Source: Candidatus Flexifilum breve (GTDB taxonomy: Bacteria; Chloroflexota; Anaerolineae; Aggregatilineales; Phototrophicaceae). Taken from it: DNA of 64,000 nucleotides. Location: assembly GCA_016717205.1 (NCBI GenBank), contig JADKGC010000010.1:1-64000 (forward strand), in the 5' to 3' direction. The notes beneath the pieces are model-generated. The model did not search any database. It was not told the DNA's origin and was given only the letters and a program-made list of their open reading frames with translations. Below, in pieces: positions 15,205 through 23,896 of this stretch (the first letter of the stretch is position 1; each line of letters begins with the position of its first letter). A program made the translations under genes and the position numbers.

Positions 15205-15992
15205 GTTTCCGCCACCTCATCGACGGGCGCTGACCCGAGATACGCTTCGATCACTTTAGGATCGCGCTGCACTTCGTGCGGTGTCCCCTGCGCGATCTTC
15301 TGCCCGTAGTCCATCACGCTCACCTGATCGCTGATGGTCATGACCAGCTTCATATCGTGCTCAATGAGCAGAATGGTCAGGTCGCGCTCATCGCGCAGGC
15401 GGCGGATGAGGTGCATCATTTCGTCCGTCTCTTGCGGATTCATGCCCGCGGTCGGTTCGTCCAGCAGCAGCAACCGGGGATCAGACGCCAGCGCGCGCGC
15501 AATTTCGAGACGGCGCTGCAACCCATACGATAAATTCGCCGCCAGTACGTCGCCCGTGCCGCTCAAGCCCATGTAGTCGAGCAATTCCAGCGAGCGGTCA
15601 ATCGCGTTGAGCTGTTCGCGGCGGCTGCCCGGGAGGCCAAGCACCGCAGACACGGGATTCGACTTCAACCGGGTATGCATACCGACCAGCACGTTTTCCA
15701 ACACAGTCATACCGGAGAACAGCCGAATATTCTGGTAGGTACGCGCAATGCCCGAATGCATGACGCGATCCGGCGCAAACCCCGTGATCGTCTTGCCGTC
15801 GAACACGACCTTGCCTTCTTCGGGCGTGTAAAAGCCGGTGATGCAGTTGAAGAAAGTCGTCTTGCCCGCGCCATTCGGCCCGATCAAGCTAGCAATTGTC
15901 TTGCGCGGAATTTCGAGATCGACCCAGCGCACCGCCGTCAAGCCGCCGAACCGTTTGACCAACCCGCGAACGTCGAGTAGTAAATCGCTCAT
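15201..15992 (-). CDS. livG: Branched-chain amino-acid ABC transporter ATP-binding protein LivG
   Basis: A 263-residue ATPase. Walker A is GPNGAGKTTFFNCITGFY (near residue 37), the LivG-typical GIARTYQNIRLFSGMTVLENV lies near 80, the signature is LSYGLQRRLEIARAL, and Walker B is LLLLDEPTAGMNPQETDEM. The C-terminus carries the LivG extension (GTPHEVQRDPKVIEAYLG). It overlaps livM upstream and livF downstream by 4 bp each. It forms the ATPase pair with LivF on the inner face of the membrane. Confidence 0.95.
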   Translation of the reverse strand: MSDLLLDVRGLVKRFGGLTAVRWVDLEIPRKTIASLIGPNGAGKTTFFNCITGFYTPEEGKVVFDGKTITGFAPDRVMHSGIARTYQNIRLFSGMTVLENVLVGMHTRLKSNPVSAVLGLPGSRREQLNAIDRSLELLDYMGLSGTGDVLAANLSYGLQRRLEIARALASDPRLLLLDEPTAGMNPQETDEMMHLIRRLRDERDLTILLIEHDMKLVMTISDQVSVMDYGQKIAQGTPHEVQRDPKVIEAYLGSAPVDEVAET

Positions 15993-18040
15993 GGCGTGTT
16001 CCTCTTGAAATAGTTCCCCTTCTCACGGGCGACTTCGGTCAGTTGACGGACAGGCGGAGGGATCAGGCCTTGAGGTTTTATCAACATCATCACCACGAGC
16101 AGCACGCCGAACGCCAGCAGGCGATAATCGGAGAGTTCGCGCAGAATTTCCGGCAGGCCAACCAGCACCAGCGACCCGACAATCGCGCCGGGGATCGACC
16201 CCAGACCGCCGATGATGATCAGGCTGAGCACGTTGATCGACACGAGGATCGTGAAGCTGTCCGGATAGGCGCCGTAGAGACGTGTCCCGGCAAGCGCGCC
16301 GCCCATGCCCGCGAACGCCGCGCCGATGGCGAACGCCGAGAGCTTGGTGCGCGTCAGGTTGACGCCCATCGCCTGCGCCACATCTTCATCGTAGCGCATC
16401 GCCAGCCATGACCGCCCTAGCCGGGTATCAACCAAGCGTGACACCACTACTCCGGCGACGAGGATGCCCCCCAGCACCAGATAGTAGATGCCCGCTTCGG
16501 TCGTCAACTGGAACACCCACGCCGGATTCAGCGCCGATAGATCAATGGTCGGACGCGGGATGTTGGCAATACCCTGCGCCGCGCCGAACAGCGGCTTGAA
16601 GTCATCAAACTTGACGAGGATGCGGATGATTTCGCCAAAGCCGAGCGTCACGATCGCGAGATAGTCACCGCGCAGACGCAGCACCGGAATACCGAGCAAA
16701 ATCGCCGCGAACGCGCTCATAAGGATGGCGACCGGCCATGCCTGCCAGAAGGTCATGACGCCCGTACACGCGCTGATGAGCGTCTCCGGCGTCAGATTTT
16801 CCGGCGCGATGCCGCCGCACGTGAGCAGACTCGGCGTCGTCAGCAAACCAATCGTATATGCGCCGATCGCGAAGAACGCCACATAACCGAGGTTGAGCAG
16901 CCCCGCGTAACCGACGACGATGTTCAGGCCGATGCCCATGATGATGTACAGGCCGACGAGATTGAACACGTTGGTGATGTACTGCCCCATGAACACAGGT
17001 GCGACGATCAGCAGTGCCAGCAGCACGACGAACGACAGGCCAGCGCGCGTGCGCTGCGCCGGGCGGCTGAGCGATTCGTACTCATGCTTGGCGGTCTCGC
17101 CCATCTGCGGCACGAACCACGCCATCAGGAACAGCAGCGCAAACGTGAGCAGCGTCGCGATATCGTTCATCCCCCGCTGCCAGTTCAGCACGCCGATGAT
17201 GATCAGACTGATGGTGAACTGCACCAGTCCATTATGGAAAGTTTTGGAGGTGCCGCGCGCCAACCCACCTGCCAAACTGACGAGGCCGAAGATGATCGCC
17301 AGCGCGATCAAGCCGCCGCCCGTCGAGAGGATGACCGGGACGGTGCCCGTACCGCGCAGCAGGCCGCCATCGGCCAGCGCGCCGCCGTTGACCAGCGCGC
17401 CGAGGATGACGCCCAGCACCAAACCGGGCGCAGCGCTGGCGATCAAGCGGGGGATGAGCGGCAGCTTGAGCAGCAGGCTCACGGCATAGCCGAGCGCAAA
17501 AGCGAACGCGATGGTGAGCGCATCCGGCAGGGTAATGATGTTCTGAATCTGGCTTTCGAGCAGGCCGACCACCACCGTCAGTGCCAGCGCATACAGCAGT
17601 GCGGTACGCAGTCGTGCCGGAATGATGAGCAGAACCGCCATCAGCACACCGATGACCACACTTAAGCCGACCAGCGTGATCACGCCAGCACCGATCTCTT
17701 GCCCGAAGGCTAACGTCGTGCGGGCGGGCTGCTGCAAGTTCGGGAAGACAAAGGTGAGATCGACATTCGCTTCGATGAACACGAACAGCGCCAACACCGC
17801 GCCGATGATCACGCTGCCGATCACCGCATTGATCAGAATTGCCGTGCTGCCGCCTGACCGCGCCCGTGAGCCGGTCACGTAGGCCGCCGCGCCGAGCATG
17901 AGTACGAGCGCCAGCACATCGAGTGTGACGCGCCCCTCGACGACTTCACGCCCGCCAAATGAGGCGAAAATCCCGGAGAGTGAGAGGATCACCGCGATGA
18001 CCGCCGTGATCAGGGCATAGCGAAGAGTATCGCGCCGCAT
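15989..18040 (-). CDS. livM: Branched-chain amino-acid ABC transporter permease LivM, with long N-terminal membrane extension
   Basis: A 683-residue permease, about twice the usual 300-420. Residues from about 340 form the normal LivM domain: NLVGLYIIMGIGLNIVVGYA, GLLNLGYVAFFAIGAYT, the cytoplasmic coupling loop near RSWLAMRYDEDVAQAMGVN, and IIIGGLGSIPGAIVGSLVL. The first ~330 residues add roughly eight to ten hydrophobic segments, including FGGREVVEGRVTLDVLALVL, that I cannot assign to a family. No stop or frameshift separates the parts. The extension may be lineage-specific. The gene starts 4 bp after livH stops and overlaps livG. Confidence 0.92.
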   Translation of the reverse strand: MRRDTLRYALITAVIAVILSLSGIFASFGGREVVEGRVTLDVLALVLMLGAAAYVTGSRARSGGSTAILINAVIGSVIIGAVLALFVFIEANVDLTFVFPNLQQPARTTLAFGQEIGAGVITLVGLSVVIGVLMAVLLIIPARLRTALLYALALTVVVGLLESQIQNIITLPDALTIAFAFALGYAVSLLLKLPLIPRLIASAAPGLVLGVILGALVNGGALADGGLLRGTGTVPVILSTGGGLIALAIIFGLVSLAGGLARGTSKTFHNGLVQFTISLIIIGVLNWQRGMNDIATLLTFALLFLMAWFVPQMGETAKHEYESLSRPAQRTRAGLSFVVLLALLIVAPVFMGQYITNVFNLVGLYIIMGIGLNIVVGYAGLLNLGYVAFFAIGAYTIGLLTTPSLLTCGGIAPENLTPETLISACTGVMTFWQAWPVAILMSAFAAILLGIPVLRLRGDYLAIVTLGFGEIIRILVKFDDFKPLFGAAQGIANIPRPTIDLSALNPAWVFQLTTEAGIYYLVLGGILVAGVVVSRLVDTRLGRSWLAMRYDEDVAQAMGVNLTRTKLSAFAIGAAFAGMGGALAGTRLYGAYPDSFTILVSINVLSLIIIGGLGSIPGAIVGSLVLVGLPEILRELSDYRLLAFGVLLVVMMLIKPQGLIPPPVRQLTEVAREKGNYFKRNTP

Positions 18041-18043
18041 GAT

Positions 18044-19222
18044 TTACGCTTTCTTCTTGGCGAGCACTTCGCCGAAAATACCCGTGGGCCGGAAGATCAG
18101 GATCAGGACGAGCATCCCGAACGCGATCACGTCCTTCAACTGCTGCGACAGGCCGAGCAGCGACGGCGCGACCGATTCGACCACGCCGAGGAACAGTCCG
18201 CCAAACATCGCGCCGGGGATGTTACCAATCCCGCCCAAGACCGCCGCCGTAAACGCTTTGATGCCGGGAATAAACCCGATGAACGGCGAGACCTGCTGGT
18301 TATACAGCGCGAACAGGACGCCCCCGGCTCCGGCCAGCGCCGCGCCCAGCACGAACGTCGTCACGATCACGCGATCCACGTTGATGCCCATGAGCGCCGC
18401 CGTCGATTTATCTTCGGCGACCGCGCGCATCGCTTTGCCCGTCTTGGTACGCTGCACGATGAACCACAGGATCGCCATCAGGGTGACGGCGAGGAAGAAT
18501 ACCACAAAGTGAATCGGCAAAATGCGCAGTTCCAGACCAGCGATCACGACGTCGTAGCGGCCTTTGATCAGGTCGATGCCCTGACACACGGTCTGCCCGT
18601 TCACGTCGATGCATTCCTGATTCGGGAACAACTGCGGCAGCACGTAGAAGTTAACATCGGGATAGCGGCGGGTGCTCGCGCCGAAGAGGCGGAGGAACAA
18701 CTGCTGCAACGCAATCGACGCGCCAATGGCGGTGATGAGCGGCACGAGACGCGGCGCGCTCCGCAGCGGGCGATAAGCAATACGTTCGAGCAGCACCGCC
18801 ACGATCACTGATGAGATCGCGCCGGTGAGGATCGTGAGCAGCAGCGCCAGCGCGGGCTGCGTAAGGAGCAGGCCGTTCCGCTCGAAAGCGTCAATCGTGA
18901 AGAAGCCGATATACGCCCCCGCCATGAAGATTTCGCCGTGCGCGAAGTTGATCATGAGCAGGATGCCGTAGACCAGCGTATAGCCGAGCGCGATCAATGC
19001 ATAGATGCTGCCCTGGGCGAGGCCAAAAATGAAGTTCTGCACGAAGCGTTCAAGGCTGTAGCCACCCTCAGCGATATTCGCGTAGGCGGTGTAGAGCAGG
19101 AACAGGATGAAGATCATGCCCACTAAGCGCAGCGGGTTGCGGATGGTATTGTCGAGCAGCCACTCACCCACTGATGATCGAGCAGTGGTCGGCTGAGCGA
19201 GGCGCGGTGAATCTGACGCCAT
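18044..19222 (-). CDS. livH: Branched-chain amino-acid ABC transporter permease LivH
   Basis: A 392-residue membrane permease. The family core is complete: FGLAQGSIYALIALGYTLVY, MINFAHGEIFMAGAYIGF, the coupling segment TKTGKAMRAVAEDKSTAALM, and KAFTAAVLGGIGNIPGAMFG. It is longer than typical LivH (about 290-310) because of an N-terminal cytosolic segment with one extra hydrophobic stretch. An insertion near residues 180-210 contains two cysteines (NQECIDVNGQTVCQG), probably a disulfide in an external loop. It forms the channel with LivM. It is second in the operon, after the binding lipoprotein, with about 230 bp between them. Confidence 0.94.
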   Translation of the reverse strand: MASDSPRLAQPTTARSSVGEWLLDNTIRNPLRLVGMIFILFLLYTAYANIAEGGYSLERFVQNFIFGLAQGSIYALIALGYTLVYGILLMINFAHGEIFMAGAYIGFFTIDAFERNGLLLTQPALALLLTILTGAISSVIVAVLLERIAYRPLRSAPRLVPLITAIGASIALQQLFLRLFGASTRRYPDVNFYVLPQLFPNQECIDVNGQTVCQGIDLIKGRYDVVIAGLELRILPIHFVVFFLAVTLMAILWFIVQRTKTGKAMRAVAEDKSTAALMGINVDRVIVTTFVLGAALAGAGGVLFALYNQQVSPFIGFIPGIKAFTAAVLGGIGNIPGAMFGGLFLGVVESVAPSLLGLSQQLKDVIAFGMLVLILIFRPTGIFGEVLAKKKA

Positions 19223-19370
19223 AATGACTCCCTAAGGCGAGTTTATTTTGTAGGTGATATTTATAACAAACGTGGCTGAAAAATTACAGGGATGCGGACG
19301 ATTTGATTTCACATGAATTTAACGGGGTTTGTTTGTGCAGTTTGCCGCATTGAACAGCAGAGGGAACTGT

Positions 19371-19401
19371 GTAGAGGCGCCATGTCATGCCGCCTCTACG
19401 A
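19371..19401. repeat. GTAGAGGCG palindrome in the livJ-livH gap
   Basis: GTAGAGGCGCCATG (from 19371) is mirrored by CATGCCGCCTCTAC (to 19399) around a single T, an almost perfect palindrome. It resembles the hairpin at 12527-12550 and the exact palindrome at 36131-36160. It lies in the 233-bp gap between the substrate-binding gene and livH, where it may also act as a stem that adjusts expression between them. Confidence 0.6.
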
Positions 19402-19455
19402 CAATTGTCATACGAGTCGGGGTAAGGCTGGCCCTACCCCGACTGATTTCCAAAC

Positions 19456-21201
19456 TTAGCTCGAAGCGGTCGCTTCGGGCGTCACTTCCGCGGCGGGCGT
19501 CGCTTCGGGAGTGGCTTCGACCGGAGCTTCCGGCGCCGGAGCGTCTTCAATCACCACTTCACCGTCGACCACGCGGCCAACGCTGATGAGGGCGAAGTCG
19601 CCACCCGTCGCCTGATAGATGCCGATGTCCGACACCGAGGTTTCGCCATTGCCTTCGGCGTTCAGCACGCCGGTGAGGCCCTGGAAGTTCTCAACGCTGC
19701 GGATGTATTCCGCAATCGCCGCGCGGTCGAGCACGAGGTTGCCGCTGGCATCCACTGTACCGGTCGCTTCGACAGCGTCGAGGAACAGGTTGGCCGCATC
19801 GTAACCATTCGCATGGTACGGAGCCGGCGGTTCTTCACCGTAGGTCGCGACATAACGTTCGAGGAACGACGCGAGAGCATCGCTGCTCGCCGCCACCGCG
19901 CTCGTCGCATACACGCCTTCCGACGACGCGCCGGCGAGTTCGAGCACTTCCGTGCCACGAATGCCGTCAGCGCCCATGAACGGAACATCTTCGAGGCCCG
20001 CGTCCGCGCGCTGTTCGATAATACGCGCCGCTTCCGCCGGGAAGCCGCCGAAGTAGATCAGTTCCGGTTCCTGCTGCGCGATGTCGTCGAGCAGACCACG
20101 GAAGTCAGTGTCACCGACGGTCACCGCATCCGAAGCAACCACTTCACCACCCAGTTCGGTGAAGCGCGCGGTCACGACGTTGACGAGGCCTTCGCCGTAC
20201 GGGCTGCCGTCGTGGATGGTGGCGATCTTGGTCAGACCAAGCACGTTATAGATATATTCCGCAGCGATCCGGCCCTGGAAGGCATCCGAAACCACCGCGC
20301 GATTGAAGCTGGTGTAACCGCTGGCCGTGAGGTCAGGGGCGGTGCAGCTCGGGCTGATGGTCGTGTAGCCAGCCGCATCGAAGATGGGGGCGGCCGCACG
20401 GCACGCGCTCGAGCACATCGGGCCGACGACGCCAATCACGGTCGCATCCGCCGAGAAGCGGTTCGCGACAGCCTGGCCACCTTCAGCCGCGCACAGGTCG
20501 TCCTGCGCATCGAGGGTCACGGCGAATTCCGCGCCACCCACGGTGACGGTCGGACGATCTTCGAGCGCCAGTTCCACACCACGCTGAATGTCGACGCCGA
20601 GCGGGGCGATACCTTCGCCGCTCAGACCAACGGCCACGCCGATGACCAGCGAATCGCCGGGTTCAAACGTGAGCGCGCCAGCAGCTTCGGCCACCGGTTC
20701 AGGGGTCGCTTCTTCGGTCGGGGCGACGGTCGGTTCAACGGTCGCTTCTTCCGTGGGTTCGACGACCACGGCTTCTTCGGTCGCCACTTCAGTCGCTTCC
20801 ACAACCACGGCTTCTTCAGTCGCCACTTCGGTCGCTTCCACAACCACGGCTTCTTCGGTCGCAGCTTCGGTCGCTTCCGCAACCACAACGGCTTCTTCGG
20901 TCGCGGCTTCCACAACCATCGCCACTTCCGTAGCTTCTTCGGTCGCGGCTTCGACGACGGCTTCTTCAGTTGCCACTTCGGTCGCTTCCACCACAGCTTC
21001 TTCGGTCGCAGCTTCGGTCGCTTCTTCAGTCGCAGCTTCAGCCACGGCTTCAGTCGCAGGCACATCGGTCGCAGGCACATCGGTCGCCGGCACTTCCGTC
21101 GGCGGACGCGGCGTGGGCGTAGACGTGGCGGCTGGCTGGCACGCGGCCACAACCAACGCCAACACGATCAGGAGTACTAAACTCCAACGAACTCTCGACA
21201 T
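19456..21201 (-). CDS. Branched-chain amino-acid ABC transporter substrate-binding lipoprotein with Ala-Thr-Glu stalk
   Basis: A 581-residue lipoprotein. The signal peptide ends in the lipobox VVAAC (Cys21). A Thr/Pro stretch follows, then about 120 residues of ATEEA/EATEVATEEAVV low-complexity repeats (about 45-165) forming an acidic stalk. From about 190 to 550 it is a LivJ-type periplasmic-binding domain (VIGVAVGLSGEGIAPLGVDI, DDLCAAEGGQAVANRF, IGVVGPMCSSACRAAAPIF, PYGEGLVNVVTARF). Two cysteines near CSSAC and one later in SPSCTAPD could bond. It closes with an acidic Pro/Ala tail. Start ATG 21201 has GGAGGGGAAG just upstream. A longer frame to 21237 lacks these signals. It is the first gene of the liv operon, so it delivers amino acids (or an amide-like ligand) to LivHMGF. 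Confidence 0.93.
   Translation of the reverse strand: MSRVRWSLVLLIVLALVVAACQPAATSTPTPRPPTEVPATDVPATDVPATEAVAEAATEEATEAATEEAVVEATEVATEEAVVEAATEEATEVAMVVEAATEEAVVVAEATEAATEEAVVVEATEVATEEAVVVEATEVATEEAVVVEPTEEATVEPTVAPTEEATPEPVAEAAGALTFEPGDSLVIGVAVGLSGEGIAPLGVDIQRGVELALEDRPTVTVGGAEFAVTLDAQDDLCAAEGGQAVANRFSADATVIGVVGPMCSSACRAAAPIFDAAGYTTISPSCTAPDLTASGYTSFNRAVVSDAFQGRIAAEYIYNVLGLTKIATIHDGSPYGEGLVNVVTARFTELGGEVVASDAVTVGDTDFRGLLDDIAQQEPELIYFGGFPAEAARIIEQRADAGLEDVPFMGADGIRGTEVLELAGASSEGVYATSAVAASSDALASFLERYVATYGEEPPAPYHANGYDAANLFLDAVEATGTVDASGNLVLDRAAIAEYIRSVENFQGLTGVLNAEGNGETSVSDIGIYQATGGDFALISVGRVVDGEVVIEDAPAPEAPVEATPEATPAAEVTPEATASS
20700..21110. repeat. Coding tandem repeat (Ala-Thr-Glu stalk)
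   Basis: Degenerate 12-45-base units of GCTTCTTCGGTCGC and similar repeat through the stalk-coding part of the binding-protein gene. They encode ATEEA/VVEATEVATEEA. The run is in frame on the minus strand and makes long meaningless open frames on the plus strand. Confidence 0.75.
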
Positions 21202-21306
21202 ACTTCCCCTCCAGATGATGAAACACGTGCAAATCAAACCAAATGACTAAAAGGAGACTCTCCTTTTAACATCATAACAAAAATTGTTTCAAAAAAGCGA
21301 GCTTTG

Positions 21307-22254
21307 CTATTGTTTTTCCACAAACAGGCGTAAATTGGCGACGGTGTTGATCGGCACGGCGGTTTTGGTTTCGTCAATCCGCTTATTCAGCCCGACCAGC
21401 ACGTCTTTGGTGCCAATTTCGAGGAAAGTCTGCGCACCATCCGCCACCATGTGCTGCACGGTTTCTGTCCAGCGGACCGAATTGGTCAGTTGGGTCTCCA
21501 GCTCACGCCGAATGTCGGCGACCCCAGCGAGAGGTGCGGCGCTGACATTCCCGTAGATGGGAACGGTCGGCGCGCTGAAGTCAACCTGCGCCAGTGCCGC
21601 AGCGAAGGCATCGGCGGCGGGCTGCATCAACGGCGAATGGGAGGCAATGCTCACCGCCAGCTTGATCGCGCGGCGCGCGCCAGCGCTTTTCGCCAACGTC
21701 AGCCCAACTTCCAGTGCCGCCGTATCGCCCGAGATGACGGATTGGCCGGGACAGTTGTCATTGGCGAGCACGAGCGTGCTGCCCGTTTGCGCGGCAGCTT
21801 CGGCGCACACTTCGCGCACCTTCGCTGAGTCGAGCCCGAGAATCGCGGCCATCGCGCCGGGCTGCGTATCCCCCGCGGCTTTCATCAGACGACCGCGTTC
21901 GCGTACGAGGCGCACCCCCGCGGCAAACGGCAGCGCCCCCGCCGCCGTCAGCGCCGTGAATTCGCCGAGGCTGTGCCCGGCGACGAACGCGGGCTTAGCG
22001 TCGGGGAGTTCGGCTTGCAGCGCGCGCAAAATCGCCAGTCCGCTGACATACAGCGCTGGCTGCGTATTGATCGTGTCGTTGAGAAGTTCGTCTGGTCCCT
22101 CGAACATGAGGGCGGACAGAGAGAAGCCAAGGATATCATCAGCTTGCTGGATGAGTTCGTGCGCGACGGGATAGGAGTCGGCAAAGTCCTTTGCCATCCC
22201 CACAACCTGCGATCCTTGACCGGGAAACACAAAAGCAGCAGAAGACCAATCCAT
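21307..22254 (-). CDS. fabD: Malonyl-CoA:acyl-carrier-protein transacylase
   Basis: FabD moves malonyl groups from CoA to acyl-carrier protein for fatty-acid synthesis. The 315-residue protein is the normal size. The oxyanion loop FPGQGSQ lies at residues 10-16, the nucleophile motif GHSLGEFTALTAAGAL near 94, the substrate-carboxylate arginine in VRLVRERGRLM, and the catalytic histidine in SIASHSPLM near 200. ATG 22254 is the natural start (MDWSSAAFVFPGQG). The longer frame upstream encodes no family sequence. It lies 164 bp downstream of rpmF on the same strand, an arrangement seen in many bacteria where plsX and fabH also sit between. Neither is present here. Confidence 0.95.
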   Translation of the reverse strand: MDWSSAAFVFPGQGSQVVGMAKDFADSYPVAHELIQQADDILGFSLSALMFEGPDELLNDTINTQPALYVSGLAILRALQAELPDAKPAFVAGHSLGEFTALTAAGALPFAAGVRLVRERGRLMKAAGDTQPGAMAAILGLDSAKVREVCAEAAAQTGSTLVLANDNCPGQSVISGDTAALEVGLTLAKSAGARRAIKLAVSIASHSPLMQPAADAFAAALAQVDFSAPTVPIYGNVSAAPLAGVADIRRELETQLTNSVRWTETVQHMVADGAQTFLEIGTKDVLVGLNKRIDETKTAVPINTVANLRLFVEKQ

Positions 22255-22356
22255 AACCAGAAGGCAGCTCCGGTGAATGTGAAAAGGCGCACAGGGTCTA
22301 GAATAGCCTAAATGAGAAAGAAAGCAAGTACCGAGAATGAGAAATCTCGGAAACAC

Positions 22357-22386
22357 AAGAGCCATTCACAATGGAATGGCTCTTGA
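22357..22386 (-). terminator. Hairpin downstream of rpmF
   Basis: CAAGAGCCATTC and GAATGGCTCTTG form a 12-bp perfect stem with a 6-base loop. A smaller stem (CCGAGA/TCTCGG) lies next to it. The T-run is poor, so it may be an RNA-stabilising or partial termination signal between rpmF and fabD. Confidence 0.5.
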
Positions 22387-22418
22387 GAAGGCTAAGGCTG
22401 GATTGAAAACGAAGAAAT

Positions 22419-22604
22419 CTACTTCGATTCGACTTCGATACGCGTTTCACCACGATAGTTGCCGCAGTTCGGGCACACGTGATGAGCGACATGATATTCG
22501 CCGCAGCTTTCACAGCGAACCAAGTGGTTGAGCGTCAACGAATCGTGCGCGCGCCGACGATCACGGCGGCTGCGGGAGTGCTTTCTTTTTGGTAGCGGAC
22601 CCAC
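22419..22604 (-). CDS. rpmF: 50S ribosomal protein L32
   Basis: A 61-residue zinc-ribbon protein of the large ribosomal subunit. The basic N-terminus PLPKRKHSRSRRDRRRAH is the L32 signature, followed by L-V-x-C-x-x-C (CESCG) and CPNCG, the four zinc-binding cysteines. This is therefore the zinc-containing (C+) form. The start is taken as GTG 22604 because GAGGAG lies 9 bases before it. The TTG at 22619 overlaps that ribosome site. Intrinsic hairpins follow, then fabD. Confidence 0.95.
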   Translation of the reverse strand: MGPLPKRKHSRSRRDRRRAHDSLTLNHLVRCESCGEYHVAHHVCPNCGNYRGETRIEVESK

Positions 22605-22727
22605 GGATTTGCTCCTCAAACTCGCAAAGCCGACCGCAGCAGGGGGTCGGCGGCTGTTGTCAATAGATGGGTCATTATAAAGGCACGCGGAGTCCGGGTC
22701 AAGGTGGAGGGGGACGACCCGCCAAAT

Positions 22728-23840
22728 CTACTTACGCCGCCCCACCCCATAGCCGATCAGGGCCGCACCCAGTACGATGACTGCCCACACCAACGTCCGC
22801 GGATCCATTGGAGCCATCTGCTCACCCCATTGACGGCGCAGCCCTTGCCGGTACTGAGGAATCATCAGGAGCGCACCAAACCAATCCAGCGCCCAGCGCA
22901 TCGACGCGGGCATGTGCGGCGACGGCTGCGGCCCAATGGGCTGCGGCTGCGTCTCCGCAAGGGTGACCTCGGCCACCGCTACGCCATCGCCCTCCGCCTC
23001 GACGCAGTCGAGCGTCCGTCCCTGCGCGTCGATGATCTTGGCAAAAGGGCCATACCCCGACTCGAGCATCACTTCATCGGCAGCGCGCCAGAAGCGTGGA
23101 AGCGCCGGACTGACGCCGAGCAGCGACAGCAGCGACAGCAGCGAGACAGGCATCCGTGACCGAAACGCGCCTCCCCCTGAACTCGCGACCACCGGCACGC
23201 GCAGCCAGCCCGCCTGCTCGTTCACCGTCAGGTCCTGAAAATGAACATCTTCGGGGATCGGCACGCCAAACGCGGTGCTGCGTGTTCGCTCGCCATTCGG
23301 TAGGACGAGATCGGCGCGATGGAGATTCGGCGGGCAGCTCGTGATCACCAGCGCATCGACCAACCCGGCGTAGCGTCGCCAGAGCTCAGGGTGGCCGCTG
23401 TCCCAACAGATCAGCATGCCCAATTTGCCCAGATCAGTCTCGGCGACGGTGATGTCGCGCCCTTCGCGGAAGTACGCGCGCTCCCATACATACGGATAAA
23501 TTTTGTCGTAACGCCACGTGCGGCCATCCGGCGCGACGATGAAAGCACTGTTGAAAACCTCATCGCTGTCAAGCAGCATGAACGATCCGGCAAGATGCAA
23601 GCCAAACTCGGCGGCTGTCGCTTTCAGCCACACCATCGTCGGGCCAGTGAGCGGTTCAGCTAAGCTGTAGTTGCGGTCGTGATATTCATAGCCCACATTG
23701 AAGAGTTCTGGCAGCACGACGAGCTGAGCGCCAGCTTCGGCGGCTCGGGCGACAAGCGCCCCTGCTCGCGCGAGGCGATCAGGCGTGGGGGCGGGCGCAG
23801 CATCCATTTGTACGGTCGCGAGCTTCAGGGTGCGGGACAT
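22728..23840 (-). CDS. Carbon-nitrogen hydrolase (nitrilase superfamily) with C-terminal membrane tail
   Basis: A 370-residue amidase-type enzyme. The catalytic triad is visible: Glu in VVLPELFNVGY (near residue 45), Lys in WRYDKIYPYV (near 112) and Cys in MLICWDSGHPE (near 145). Family members hydrolyse amides, nitriles or carbamoyl compounds. The branch is not clear. After the domain (about residue 300) the chain continues with RWALDWFGALLMIPQYR and ends with a hydrophobic helix WAVIVLGAALIGYGVGRRK, which suggests anchoring to the membrane with the enzyme on the cytosolic side. A TATAAT box lies upstream near 23877 and GTGAAAGG precedes the ATG at 23840. It is transcribed away from rarA by a short gap, same strand. 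Confidence 0.85.
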   Translation of the reverse strand: MSRTLKLATVQMDAAPAPTPDRLARAGALVARAAEAGAQLVVLPELFNVGYEYHDRNYSLAEPLTGPTMVWLKATAAEFGLHLAGSFMLLDSDEVFNSAFIVAPDGRTWRYDKIYPYVWERAYFREGRDITVAETDLGKLGMLICWDSGHPELWRRYAGLVDALVITSCPPNLHRADLVLPNGERTRSTAFGVPIPEDVHFQDLTVNEQAGWLRVPVVASSGGGAFRSRMPVSLLSLLSLLGVSPALPRFWRAADEVMLESGYGPFAKIIDAQGRTLDCVEAEGDGVAVAEVTLAETQPQPIGPQPSPHMPASMRWALDWFGALLMIPQYRQGLRRQWGEQMAPMDPRTLVWAVIVLGAALIGYGVGRRK

Positions 23841-23896
23841 TCCATCGGCCTTTCACCGAAAACAGCAATGCCCCGATTATACCGGCAATCCACGGG

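Noticed and set aside
19813..21250. Long open frames on the plus strand (His/Arg/Phe/Gly-rich and Ala/Ser/Val-rich)
   Set aside because: They are antisense to the binding-lipoprotein gene and arise from its repetitive stalk. There is no start signal or family similarity.
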